Below are positions 34,025-41,180 of a stretch of 64,000 nt of DNA, piece by piece. The position numbers and the translations under genes were made by a program. The stretch lies in NCBI GenBank assembly GCA_900752195.1, contig CAADUJ010000017.1, positions 1-64,000 on the forward strand, written 5' to 3'. The DNA is from an uncultured Negativicutes bacterium (GTDB taxonomy: Bacteria > Bacillota > Negativicutes > Veillonellales > Megasphaeraceae). The first letter of the stretch is position 1. Each line of letters opens with the position of its first letter. The notes under the pieces are model-generated. The model did not search any database and was not told where the DNA came from. It saw nothing but the letters and a program-made list of their open reading frames with translations.

Positions 34025-35257
34025 TTATGCTTTGGAGACTTGTGCAGATGATTCTTCCATTTCGATTTCTCCGTGTTCGTTCATGGCATCAATGCGGGCT
34101 CTATAAGAGGCATCGTGTTGGTAGCGCATGTTTTTGTAACGACCAATCGTGAGAAAGGGAATGATAATAATGGCAATGGCCAGATATCCACAATAGCCAT
34201 ACCCATACTTGATGATATTCGTCAGACCAGCGACAGAAATTGTCATGGATACGACAATAATAAAGAATGTCACCAATCCTGAACGAATCAAAGAACTCGT
34301 AATACGTGTTTTTAATACGTTCATTTCAGAAAAGCGTGCAGTAAAACCGAATACCGTCGTGACACCTGTTGAGATAAGACACAGTAACAGGCAGATGCTG
34401 TAGATGACGGTCAGCCAAGACATGCCCATTTCCTGGCAGCTGGTCAGGGTTGGCAGGGGAGAAGTGCCGTAAATTCCTGACCAGCCCAGGAGCATAAAGA
34501 CCGATAAGGTCAGGGCTATTGCATTCATGGCAAAGGAAAACCACATAGAAGTGGCACAGCTTTTGCGTGTTATCAAGGGAGCGCCGACGACGATCATCGT
34601 CGGGATGACAACGCATTGGAAACCTGCATAGGTAACGGCGTGTAATAATGCCTGTGGGATTTTAGAAAAACCGTTTGCAGCAAAATCAGTTGTCATGGCA
34701 TTGATAACGGTAGTCGTGCCTGTGATTTCGCCAGCCATGTAGATGCCAGTAGCAAAGATGAAGACAGACGTTGCCAGAATGGCGATGCCCATATATGTCG
34801 TTGCCTTGCGTACGAGGTCGGCACCAAAGATGGTCAGACCGAATACGATGGCACCGACGATGACAATGGCTACATAATAATTAAGTGCCAGTTGCGTAGA
34901 GATGGCTGATGCGGCACCGGAAATAGCCGCAGATACGGCCATGAGTACCATGATATAGAAGAAACCTTCAAAGAGTATTTCAAGAGAAGGGAAGGGACTG
35001 TAAAGATTTTGGAAGAGCTGTTTATAGCTCTTTAGATGGCGGGAATTGTACATATACATGGCTTCCTTGATAGTCCATGTCATTAGGAGCATTGTCAGGA
35101 TAGCCGTAACCGGTCCAAGCCATCCTAAACTAATGAAATATACGTTAGCCTGGTTGCCCGTTGCAAAACCGCCACCAGCGTGGGAACTGAATAAAACGGC
35201 ACCGACTGAAAAACACAGACTTAATGGGACTGCTTTTGATGTGGCTATGGATGTCAT
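34025..35257 (-). CDS. YkvI-type transporter under T-box control, predicted leucine-linked
   Basis: The 410-residue inner-membrane protein has about ten helices and the LeuT-fold-like opening SSHAGGGFATGNQANVYF, characteristic of the YkvI/COG3949 group of uncharacterised amino-acid-transporter relatives. A T-box leader lies upstream with specifier CTC, so transcription should rise when leucyl-tRNA is uncharged. The natural inference is import of leucine or branched-chain amino acids, or leucine-linked peptides. AGGAGGA precedes the ATG by seven bases. Family membership is fairly certain; substrate is inference. Confidence 0.82.
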   Translation of the reverse strand: MTSIATSKAVPLSLCFSVGAVLFSSHAGGGFATGNQANVYFISLGWLGPVTAILTMLLMTWTIKEAMYMYNSRHLKSYKQLFQNLYSPFPSLEILFEGFFYIMVLMAVSAAISGAASAISTQLALNYYVAIVIVGAIVFGLTIFGADLVRKATTYMGIAILATSVFIFATGIYMAGEITGTTTVINAMTTDFAANGFSKIPQALLHAVTYAGFQCVVIPTMIVVGAPLITRKSCATSMWFSFAMNAIALTLSVFMLLGWSGIYGTSPLPTLTSCQEMGMSWLTVIYSICLLLCLISTGVTTVFGFTARFSEMNVLKTRITSSLIRSGLVTFFIIVVSMTISVAGLTNIIKYGYGYCGYLAIAIIIIPFLTIGRYKNMRYQHDASYRARIDAMNEHGEIEMEESSAQVSKA

Positions 35258-35289
35258 AAGTCATTCCTCCTAAAACGGTTCAAACTCTT

Positions 35290-35577
35290 GAAGAAACGAA
35301 AACGCCCTTCGTCTCTTCCCTATTTGTAAGAGACGAAAGGCGTATGACCTTCCGCGGTACCACTCTGATTCGTCTGTAAAGACGCTCTCTCGGGTACGGC
35401 TTTTCAGCGATACCCATGCTCTATAACGGGAGTTCCCGTATCAGCCTACTGTATTCAGCTTCTCCGCTTAGCAATGAGTTCAGCGTGCTTTTCCTTTTGC
35501 CTCGCACCAGCCGGCAGATCTCTGGAAGGAGTGAGCAAGCGTACTAGTTTGCTTCATCGCGTTTCGTGACGTTTGAT
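35290..35577 (-). promoter_or_regulatory. T-box riboswitch, specifier CUC (leucine)
   Basis: On the minus strand the T-box core AGAGTGGTACCGCGGA is at 35366-35351. Stem I carries the AG bulge (AGAGATCTGCC), the S-turn AGTA at 35545-35542 opposite GAA, and the specifier CTC at 35478-35476 in GAACTCA, flanked by AGCAA/TTGCT below and a helix above. The intrinsic terminator (35342-35328 with 35317-35303, a 15-bp stem with one G-T pair, then TTTTCGTTTC) competes with the antiterminator. The leader ends about 30 bases before the transporter gene. Specifier assignment was made by inspection. Confidence 0.9.
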
Positions 35578-35583
35578 GGTGCT

Positions 35584-35612
35584 ATAATAACACCGCCATT
35601 TCATAATGTCAA
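35584..35612 (-). promoter_or_regulatory. Promoter of the T-box transcript
   Basis: Minus strand: TTGACA (35612-35607), 17 bases, TATTAT (35589-35584). Near-consensus, placing the transcript start at about 35577. Confidence 0.85.
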
Positions 35613-35691
35613 TAAAAAATAAAGAAAATAATTGAAAATTTTAAGTAAACGTTTAATTTAACTTACGAAAACGTTTTACCGAACTGGTCTT

Positions 35692-35720
35692 TTGCAAAAA
35701 CATGAATGACGGCGTATACT
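35692..35720 (+). promoter_or_regulatory. Promoter of the HI0074-like gene
   Basis: TTGCAA (35692-35697), 17 bases, TATACT (35715-35720). Transcription would start near 35727, downstream of the ATG at 35702, which therefore cannot be the start codon. Confidence 0.75.
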
Positions 35721-35752
35721 TAGGAGAGCTTTTGCAGGGGAGGACGAAAAAA

Positions 35753-36157
35753 GTGGAAGAGAAAATTGAAAGGTTTCAGCAGTACGTCGCTATGATCCGT
35801 AAGGTCCAGGAACGAGAAAACAAGAGTGTGGTCGAACTTCATGGCGTGGTGCACCTATTTTATGGTACCTTTGATGCAGCGGTCCAGATCCTTAGGACTC
35901 TGTTATATCATGATGGCGGCGAAGTAAGTTTTATGACTCCTGTTCGGGAACTCGTCATGGAAGCCTATGAACGGTATGCTTTTATTGACGATGAAGTTTG
36001 GATGGACATGATACGGGAACGCGATGATAGCCAATTTGTAGAAGATGATCTTGAATGTGAAGTCATGCGTATATGGAAGGTGTATATACCTGCCATGGAA
36101 TCAGTCGTAAACAAGGCTTGTCAGACACAAGAAAAATGTATACCTGAGTCTTATTAG
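35753..36157 (+). CDS. Orphan HI0074/HEPN-like protein with a degenerate active-site motif
   Basis: From GTG 35753 (GGGGAGGA upstream) the product has 134 residues and the pattern of the nucleotidyltransferase-substrate-binding (HI0074, HEPN-like) family: FYGTFDAAVQILRTLLYHDG, TPVRELVMEAYERYAFIDDE and WMDMIRERDD. The family normally has RN-x4-H here (as in RNLTSHTY); this protein has RDDSQF, lacking both Asn and His. HEPN partners are usually encoded beside a minimal nucleotidyltransferase as a toxin-antitoxin pair, and none is seen here. Family assignment is by pattern and moderately sure. Confidence 0.6.
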   Translation: MEEKIERFQQYVAMIRKVQERENKSVVELHGVVHLFYGTFDAAVQILRTLLYHDGGEVSFMTPVRELVMEAYERYAFIDDEVWMDMIRERDDSQFVEDDLECEVMRIWKVYIPAMESVVNKACQTQEKCIPESY

Positions 36158-36987
36158 ATACTTGTGAGTGTAAAAGGTTGCATGGCGACATCTTCCGGAG
36201 TTGCTGTATAGAGTTCATCGATGAAGTTAGCCTGGAACGTACCGGTTCCTTTGGAATAGGCGGCAGCTCGTTCGCCAGCGAAGTTGTAGATATTGGAACC
36301 CGTCAGGGCGGCAATGAAAGGCGTCGTGACAGCTGCGTATACGGTCATAACACCGCCCAGGGAACACCCCATTCCTGTAATGCAAGGCATCATAGGGGAG
36401 CCGCCTTTGGCACAGACCATATAGGTGCCATCTGTAACGAGATCTTCTTTACCAGAAACGGCAACGGCGCCACCTGTCCATTTTGCAAGGGCGATAGCCG
36501 CGTCCTGGGCCGAATGGACAGAGTCTGTCGAATCAACTCCACGGACCTTGGAGGGACCTGTTGTATCCTTAAGGTTCCACAGTGACGCAAGAGCGATGAT
36601 TTCAGACGCATTGCCGCGGATGATAGTAGGTTTGCAGTCCTTGAAGTGGAGAAGTAAATCTTCACGGAGCTGGCCAAGACCAATGGCTACTGGATCGAGA
36701 ACCCATGGCGTCCGTGTTTCGTGGAGCACTTTTGCCGTTCTTGGAACGGTTTCGTAATAAATAGGCATCAACGTACCCACATTGAGATACATTGCATCCC
36801 CAGCTTTGGCAAGACCTGTGCCTTCATCGGGCATATATACCATAGCGGCTGATCCGCCTACAGCAAGTTGAGCATTGGCTACGAAATTGATAGTCACGGA
36901 ATTGGTAATGGACGGTGTAAGAGGGCAACGGCTCTTAGCGTCTCGAATGGCCTGGGCGATTTGTCTTTGTATATCTTCTTTTGTCAT
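36154..36987 (-). CDS. thiM: Hydroxyethylthiazole kinase ThiM
   Basis: The 277-residue ribokinase-like enzyme phosphorylates 4-methyl-5-(2-hydroxyethyl)thiazole in thiamine salvage. It shows SITNSVTINFVANAQLAVGG near the start, the substrate segment DPVAIGLGQLR, NASEI and the anion-hole GMGCSLGG with catalytic Cys and Gly. ATG 36987 follows AAAGGTGG; the upstream in-frame start at 36999 lies inside that site. It is a lone thi gene, and the short leader holds no TPP riboswitch. It overlaps the end of the HI0074-like gene tail to tail by four bases. Confidence 0.95.
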   Translation of the reverse strand: MTKEDIQRQIAQAIRDAKSRCPLTPSITNSVTINFVANAQLAVGGSAAMVYMPDEGTGLAKAGDAMYLNVGTLMPIYYETVPRTAKVLHETRTPWVLDPVAIGLGQLREDLLLHFKDCKPTIIRGNASEIIALASLWNLKDTTGPSKVRGVDSTDSVHSAQDAAIALAKWTGGAVAVSGKEDLVTDGTYMVCAKGGSPMMPCITGMGCSLGGVMTVYAAVTTPFIAALTGSNIYNFAGERAAAYSKGTGTFQANFIDELYTATPEDVAMQPFTLTSI

Positions 36988-37028
36988 AATGCGTACCACC
37001 TTTAGTTTGTAAAATAACTTCTACATGT

Positions 37029-37057
37029 ATTATAAAATTCCCGACAGGGCACGGCAA
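37029..37057 (-). promoter_or_regulatory. Promoter of thiM
   Basis: Minus strand: TTGCCG (37057-37052), 17 bases, TATAAT (37034-37029), about 40 bases before the ATG. Confidence 0.75.
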
Positions 37058-37088
37058 GGCATCTTTGTGAAAGATGCCTTTTTTTTCT
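37056..37088 (+). terminator. Plus-strand terminator with no plus-strand gene before it
   Basis: AAGGCATCTTT pairs with AAAGATGCCTT across a TGTG loop and runs into eight T on the plus strand. It overlaps the thiM -35 region. It may stop readthrough or antisense transcription across thiM. Confidence 0.6.
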
Positions 37089-37248
37089 ATGCTGAATTGA
37101 AATAACGAGTATTTTCATTCTTAAATAGAGATAATTATTTTTGAATAGATTGTAAGAAAAATAACGTAGTAGATTAAACTTTAAAATATTAATAACAAAC
37201 TGTATAATTAAAGGAGATAAAGGGATATTTGCCTTGCAATTTTGTCAT

Positions 37249-37277
37249 TTGCCTTTGTAGTTTCAATCGAGTATAAT
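37249..37277 (+). promoter_or_regulatory. Promoter of the 46-residue peptide gene
   Basis: TTGCCT (37249-37254), 17 bases, TATAAT (37272-37277). A second, weaker pair, TTTAAA-17-TATAAT, lies at 37180-37208. The leader of about 110 bases contains small hairpins but no known riboswitch. Confidence 0.65.
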
Positions 37278-37392
37278 CCTCACGAGAACTGATTTATAGG
37301 GGATTCACGTTGCTTTTTCGCTGTGAAAAAAGAATGTGAAAAAATGCCTTCATATTTAAAGCATTCAACGAACTTACAAGGGGGATTCCGAG

Positions 37393-37533
37393 ATGTATGT
37401 ACAAGATATGGAAAAAATTTTAGCTGCGACCTATAAGAATTGGAAAGAAACAGAAAAAAATAAAGATTCTGAACAAAACCACAAAGGTGGCCCACGAAAA
37501 GGTCTTCCCGTAGGTCTTTGCTTTAGTATGTAG
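37393..37533 (+). CDS. Orphan 46-residue peptide, candidate signal or modified-peptide precursor
   Basis: ATG 37393 follows AAGGGGGA by seven bases. The product starts MYVQDMEKILAATYKNWKET, continues through a very hydrophilic Lys/Glu/Asn/Gln stretch, and ends GGPRKGLPVGLCFSM. The helical-looking, charged front and the GG followed by a short Gly/Pro/Cys-containing, hydrophobic tail resemble a leader plus core. The gene has its own promoter and terminator. No modifying enzyme or exporter lies beside it, and no family is recognised. A non-secreted small protein is equally possible. Confidence 0.55.
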   Translation: MYVQDMEKILAATYKNWKETEKNKDSEQNHKGGPRKGLPVGLCFSM

Positions 37534-37599
37534 CTATAGGGCACAACCTATATAAACATAAATGTTTAAACCGACAAGAATAGATGTATTTGAGAAGTA

Positions 37600-37651
37600 C
37601 CGGCCCCTGATTGGTAGACGATAAATCAAACGATTGGGAGGCCGGCTTTTT
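37600..37651 (+). terminator. Terminator of the peptide gene
   Basis: CCGGCC (37600-37605) pairs with GGCCGG (37640-37645), with further interrupted pairing inside, then C and five T. Confidence 0.6.
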
Positions 37652-37661
37652 ACATATGCAA

Positions 37662-37693
37662 TAAAAAACCGTAGCAGCATTACTGCTACGGTC
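37662..37693 (-). terminator. Terminator of the polyhistidine-tailed protein gene
   Basis: Minus strand: ACCGTAGCAG pairs with CTGCTACGGT, followed by TTTTTATT. Confidence 0.85.
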
Positions 37694-37731
37694 TTGAGTG
37701 TACGACAACGATATTTATTTGGGACGTTTGA

Positions 37732-38568
37732 TTAATGATGATGGTGATGGTGGTGCCCCCAGCCATAATATGGCCATGGTTCATAGTGCCACATCATGGT
37801 AAGGTACATCTGGTTCATATAGGCCCGTTCCAGTGCTTCCTGGGTGACAACATGCACCGTGGCTGTTGCCGTTTCTTTTATATCACCAATGGAAAAATCA
37901 ATGATAATATCTGCTTTTCCCGTCGAAATCGGATGAATATATCCTTCGTCATCGATAGTGACAATATTCTCATTCAAACATCTAGCTGTCATGGTATAGG
38001 GCATATTGCCTGGCGTAGACAATCGAATGATGCCCTTGCCCCCTAAGACGATGTATCTTGGATATATCGTCAATTTGCTTTTTTTGAGCATCTTTTCGGC
38101 ACTACCATAAATAAGCTTTCGTTCTTCTTTTGAAATACGCCATACGGCACTCATGTCTTTGGCAACATAAAAATCACCTTTCAATATGCCCGTGTGGATG
38201 TCGTAAGCACGGACATGGCGAAAATACGAATCGACTAAATCTTTATCTACGCGGATATAATACGACGAACGCTGGTCCAGTCCTGTTTCTTTCGAATCAA
38301 TAGACGTAATAAGCTCCGTTATTTCATCATACGTGTTACCTTCTGTTAGATAATATTTTTTCAATAATGATAGTGGTCGATTCCGTAATGGATCTGTGTA
38401 CGATGAAGCCACTGTTTCAGTATCGCTAGTATACTTTACCTCCTCCTGTGTCGTTTGAGCTGATTCGGATGGTGGCGCTGTAGGGGCGGCACCTACATTA
38501 CTAAACGTAACGATACATACAAAAAAAGCTGTCGTAACTATACGGAAAGGCAATGAAATACATCTCAT
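37732..38568 (-). CDS. Secreted Ig-like protein with a natural seven-histidine C-terminus
   Basis: The 278-residue product has a signal peptide (hydrophobic core IVTTAFFVCIVTFSNVGA, cleavage near residue 27), a Ser/Thr/Gln-rich linker, a middle region of unknown fold, and near residues 160-245 a bacterial Ig-like (Big2-type) pattern, STGKADIIIDFSIGDIKETA with TATVHVV. The tail is aromatic and ends PYYGWGHHHHHHH followed by the stop. A run of seven His suggests binding of Zn, Ni or Cu in the envelope. No metal-transport gene lies beside it. The function is unknown. Confidence 0.75.
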   Translation of the reverse strand: MRCISLPFRIVTTAFFVCIVTFSNVGAAPTAPPSESAQTTQEEVKYTSDTETVASSYTDPLRNRPLSLLKKYYLTEGNTYDEITELITSIDSKETGLDQRSSYYIRVDKDLVDSYFRHVRAYDIHTGILKGDFYVAKDMSAVWRISKEERKLIYGSAEKMLKKSKLTIYPRYIVLGGKGIIRLSTPGNMPYTMTARCLNENIVTIDDEGYIHPISTGKADIIIDFSIGDIKETATATVHVVTQEALERAYMNQMYLTMMWHYEPWPYYGWGHHHHHHH

Positions 38569-38884
38569 ACTACATCACTCCTTTAAGCAAGAGAGGGTTG
38601 AACAAACTGGAATAAGTCTGAAGTATTTGCAGGGAACAGGCTATTTGAATAGGATTCTCCTTCCATGGTCTGAGTACATGTATATCTTCTGCACAACGTT
38701 CGTGCATAATCGATTTTTGAGGAAGATACGATTTCAGAAGAAAAAGAATACTGATGAAGTGGAAAATCCTGATGTAATGGAGCATATACATCGTATTTTC
38801 TATATACGTATTTATATTGAAATAATAACTATATATTTTACAAAATGCAAGGATTTCTATAGGTTGTTAGTGGAAAGTTCTTAC
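38569..38884. other. Intergenic region, no convincing gene
   Basis: A plus-strand frame at 38627-38887 (86 codons) has no Shine-Dalgarno site and an amino-acid composition typical of random AT-rich sequence (many Ile, Tyr, Phe, Arg). The part just upstream of 38569 on the minus strand should hold the promoter of the polyhistidine-tailed protein, but no clear pair was found. Confidence 0.4.
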
Positions 38885-39384
38885 TGAAACGAGGCCGTAT
38901 CATGAGTTTAAATGGTGTAATGATGAAGAACTTCGCCTGCTCCGTAGTCTCAGAATGGATGATTTCAATATTGGCGTAGAATTCGGAACGAAGCCATCTT
39001 GAAATATTTCAATACCAAACCTCACGCAACCACGACTGATTTTTGTATCGACTCTCCATGTCGATGAAGGGAGTATTCTACAGAAAGATGTACGCAGCGG
39101 TCGCTTTGCGGAAAATAATCTTGGCGAAAACGTGGAAGAATAAATTGTTTTTTGTGTAACCTGAATTTAAAAGATACAGAATTTTTCGGTCTTCCTATGT
39201 CCAATGTTTTTCCTGTACGGAGACAATAACCTTTATGACAAAGATATATTATTACAGTACTTAGAACACTGATTTTCAGCCCTTCCAGAAGATGTAAAAA
39301 CGTGCATCCAGAAAGAGGTCATGACGGCTGCGTATTATTATAAAGACGTATCGGCCATAGAGGGGAACTTTGACGAATCATAAT
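38885..39384 (+). pseudogene. Decayed gene of unknown family
   Basis: Stretches that read like protein occur in changing frames: EFKWCNDEELRLLRSLRMDD near 38905, a piece ILQKDVRSGRFAENNLGE near 39075, NLNLKDTEFFGLPMSNVFPV near 39165, and DKDILLQYLEH / LPEDVKTCIQKEVMTAAYYY near 39240-39345. They are separated by stops and frame changes, with no intact start. Together they look like one gene lost through several mutations. I cannot assign the family. Confidence 0.5.
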
Positions 39385-39459
39385 TGCGTGTTTTATTCCG
39401 CACTTGCAGGTAGTACCTGTAATGCAGGAAATAAGAAGTAAGCCGTCCATGTATATGTA

Positions 39460-39488
39460 TTGATTTACCTTTGCTACTCTGATAAAAT
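39460..39488 (+). promoter_or_regulatory. Probable promoter of lepB
   Basis: TTGATT (39460-39465), 17 bases, TAAAAT (39483-39488), about 25 bases before the start codon. Confidence 0.55.
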
Positions 39489-39512
39489 AAATGGGTACGC
39501 AAGGAGGAATTG

Positions 39513-40076
39513 ATGGTGGATAGAGTATTTCATGAAGTATTAGAATGGATATATGCAATTGTGATTGCACTGGCAATTGCCATTGTAGTGCATACGTTCC
39601 TGATTCAGCCGACTCGTGTGTCTGGCGAGTCGATGGTCCCGACGTTGCATAATGGTGAGTATTTGCTTATTTCTAAAATCAGTCATGATTTTAATGAGGT
39701 TCCGAATTATGGCGACATCGTCATCATTGATAGCCGTGTTGAATATCCTCGTACATGGAAAGACGATATTTCTGAGCCTCTTGTAACGTATCTGGCCTTT
39801 TTTAATTCAAAGTATCAGACGAAAAATGTCTGGGTCAAACGCGTTATTGGACGACCCGGTGATACGCTGGCTTTTCATGATGGAAAGGTATGGCGCAACG
39901 GAGAGGCTCTCGATGAACCGTATATTAATGAACCTATGGAATATAGTCGCAAGGGAGAAATCACGATTCCTGACGGATATGTATTCTGCATGGGTGATAA
40001 TCGGAATCACAGCAGTGATAGCCGTTTCATTGGCCCTGTTCCAATCGATCATGTATTAGGTACTGTCATTTGGTAA
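39513..40076 (+). CDS. lepB: Signal peptidase I
   Basis: The 187-residue inner-membrane protease removes signal peptides from exported proteins. It has one N-terminal membrane helix (about 10-30), the catalytic Ser40 in SGESMVPTL, Lys109 in VWVKRVIGRPGD and the conserved box MGDNRNHSSDSRFIG. AAGGAGGAA precedes the ATG at 39513. Short length and a single helix are typical of Firmicute type I peptidases. It is transcribed alone, between a decayed gene and queF. Confidence 0.95.
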   Translation: MVDRVFHEVLEWIYAIVIALAIAIVVHTFLIQPTRVSGESMVPTLHNGEYLLISKISHDFNEVPNYGDIVIIDSRVEYPRTWKDDISEPLVTYLAFFNSKYQTKNVWVKRVIGRPGDTLAFHDGKVWRNGEALDEPYINEPMEYSRKGEITIPDGYVFCMGDNRNHSSDSRFIGPVPIDHVLGTVIW

Positions 40077-40085
40077 GTGTGTTTG

Positions 40086-40118
40086 GTGTAAGGCTCTTTT
40101 GAGCCTTACACTTTTTTT
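40086..40118 (+). terminator. Terminator after lepB
   Basis: GTGTAAGGCTC (40086-40096) and GAGCCTTACAC (40101-40111) pair perfectly around TTTT and run into seven T. Confidence 0.92.
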
Positions 40119-40132
40119 GAAGGGAGATTTAT

Positions 40133-40627
40133 ATGAGCCGTACAGAAGAAGAATTACAAGGTGTATCCGCTTTAGGAAGCCAGGGGACAACGTATACTTT
40201 CCAATATGACCCAAAATTATTGGAAACGTTCATGAATAAGCACGCAGATCGTGATTATTTCGTCAAATTTAATTGTCCGGAATTTACGAGCCTTTGTCCT
40301 AAAACAGGCCAGCCGGACTATGCTACGATATATATTTCCTATGTGCCAGATCAGCGCATGGTGGAAAGCAAATCATTGAAACTGTATCTTTTTAGTTTTC
40401 GCAATCACGGTGATTTCCATGAAGATTGCGTCAATATCATCATGGATGACCTTATTGCCGCTATGGATCCGAAATATATTGAAGTATGGGGGAAATTTCT
40501 TCCCCGTGGGGGCATCAGTATAGACCCGTACTGCAACTATGGCCGTCCTGGTACGCCTTGGGAACAGGTAGCATGGCAACGGTTGTCTACCCATGATGTA
40601 TACCCGGAAACGATACATAACCGGTAA
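40133..40627 (+). CDS. queF: NADPH-dependent 7-cyano-7-deazaguanine reductase
   Basis: The 164-residue T-fold enzyme reduces preQ0 to preQ1 in queuosine synthesis. The short (type I) form is recognised by FNCPEFTSLCPKTGQPDYAT with the nucleophile C55 and D62, and by ESKSLKLYLFSFRNHGDFHE, which holds the NADPH-site residues. GAAGGGAG precedes the ATG. No other queuosine gene lies in the window, and the short leader has no preQ1 riboswitch. Confidence 0.96.
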   Translation: MSRTEEELQGVSALGSQGTTYTFQYDPKLLETFMNKHADRDYFVKFNCPEFTSLCPKTGQPDYATIYISYVPDQRMVESKSLKLYLFSFRNHGDFHEDCVNIIMDDLIAAMDPKYIEVWGKFLPRGGISIDPYCNYGRPGTPWEQVAWQRLSTHDVYPETIHNR

Positions 40628-40682
40628 ATTGTAACAAATTCATGTAGTTTGGCAGGTATATTGGCAGAATCTACTTGTTATA

Positions 40683-40691
40683 TGGTATAAT
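40683..40691 (+). promoter_or_regulatory. Extended -10 promoter of the small secreted protein gene
   Basis: TGGTATAAT at 40683-40691; TTGGCA at 40661-40666 is a possible -35 box at 19-base spacing. Confidence 0.5.
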
Positions 40692-40738
40692 AATACGTAA
40701 CGAACAGAATAACTAGCATTGAGAAGGCGGTGTTTTTC

Positions 40739-41128
40739 TTGAAAGCAAAAAAAATCGTAGCCGTTTTGGCAGTATCGTTGGCTCTTTCAGTCACAGCTTT
40801 TGCGAAGGAAGATATTTGGCAATATAATCAATTTACAGCCATTGATATGAATTCAGCCCATCTTGAATATCCTGCAGGAAATCAGACCCTCGTATTCAAG
40901 ACGGTTGAAAAATCAGGCGATTCTACCGATTACTGCACATATGTTTATAACGTAGACGAACAGACAATCCAACTCAAAGAAATGGTAACGAAGACGAAAA
41001 AGAGTAAATATAAGAGCAGTTTCTATCCGGAATCGATCAAAAACGGCAATGATGTCATCAAGGCGAGGGCCCGTATGGCAGATGAAGTGCTCCAAAAAGT
41101 ATTGCAACGGTTAGAAAAGGATACATAA
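40739..41128 (+). CDS. Small exported protein of unknown function
   Basis: The 129-residue product has a classic signal peptide, MKAKKIVAVLAVSLALSVTA, with cleavage after AFA. The mature part is a compact beta-rich domain followed by a basic, helical C-terminus, with one cysteine. The TTG at 40739 is chosen: AAGGCGGTG at 40724-40732 matches the ribosome-binding consensus in eight of nine positions and stands six bases away, whereas the GTG at 40730 lies inside it. Similar small secreted proteins are common in Negativicutes; function is unknown. Confidence 0.7.
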   Translation: MKAKKIVAVLAVSLALSVTAFAKEDIWQYNQFTAIDMNSAHLEYPAGNQTLVFKTVEKSGDSTDYCTYVYNVDEQTIQLKEMVTKTKKSKYKSSFYPESIKNGNDVIKARARMADEVLQKVLQRLEKDT

Positions 41129-41135
41129 TAGTGTG

Positions 41136-41166
41136 AAAGAGGAGCTTTGTGCTCCTCTTTTTTTGA
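41136..41166 (+). terminator. Terminator after the small exported protein gene
   Basis: AAAGAGGAGC (41136-41145) pairs with GCTCCTCTTT (41151-41160) and continues into T. It lies just before the LysR gene, whose promoter is not obvious. Confidence 0.9.
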
Positions 41167-41180
41167 GAGGGAGTGAATTC

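Noticed and set aside
35702..35752. ATG 35702 as start of the HI0074-like gene
   Set aside because: A consensus promoter at 35692-35720 would start transcription downstream of it.
36988..37028. TPP riboswitch before thiM
   Set aside because: The leader is about 40 bases and lacks the CUGAGA-type core.
38627..38887. 86-codon plus-strand frame after the polyhistidine-tailed gene
   Set aside because: No ribosome site, random-looking AT-rich composition and no pattern of a protein family.
40077..40132. preQ1 riboswitch before queF
   Set aside because: The stretch is a plain terminator of lepB followed by a ribosome site.
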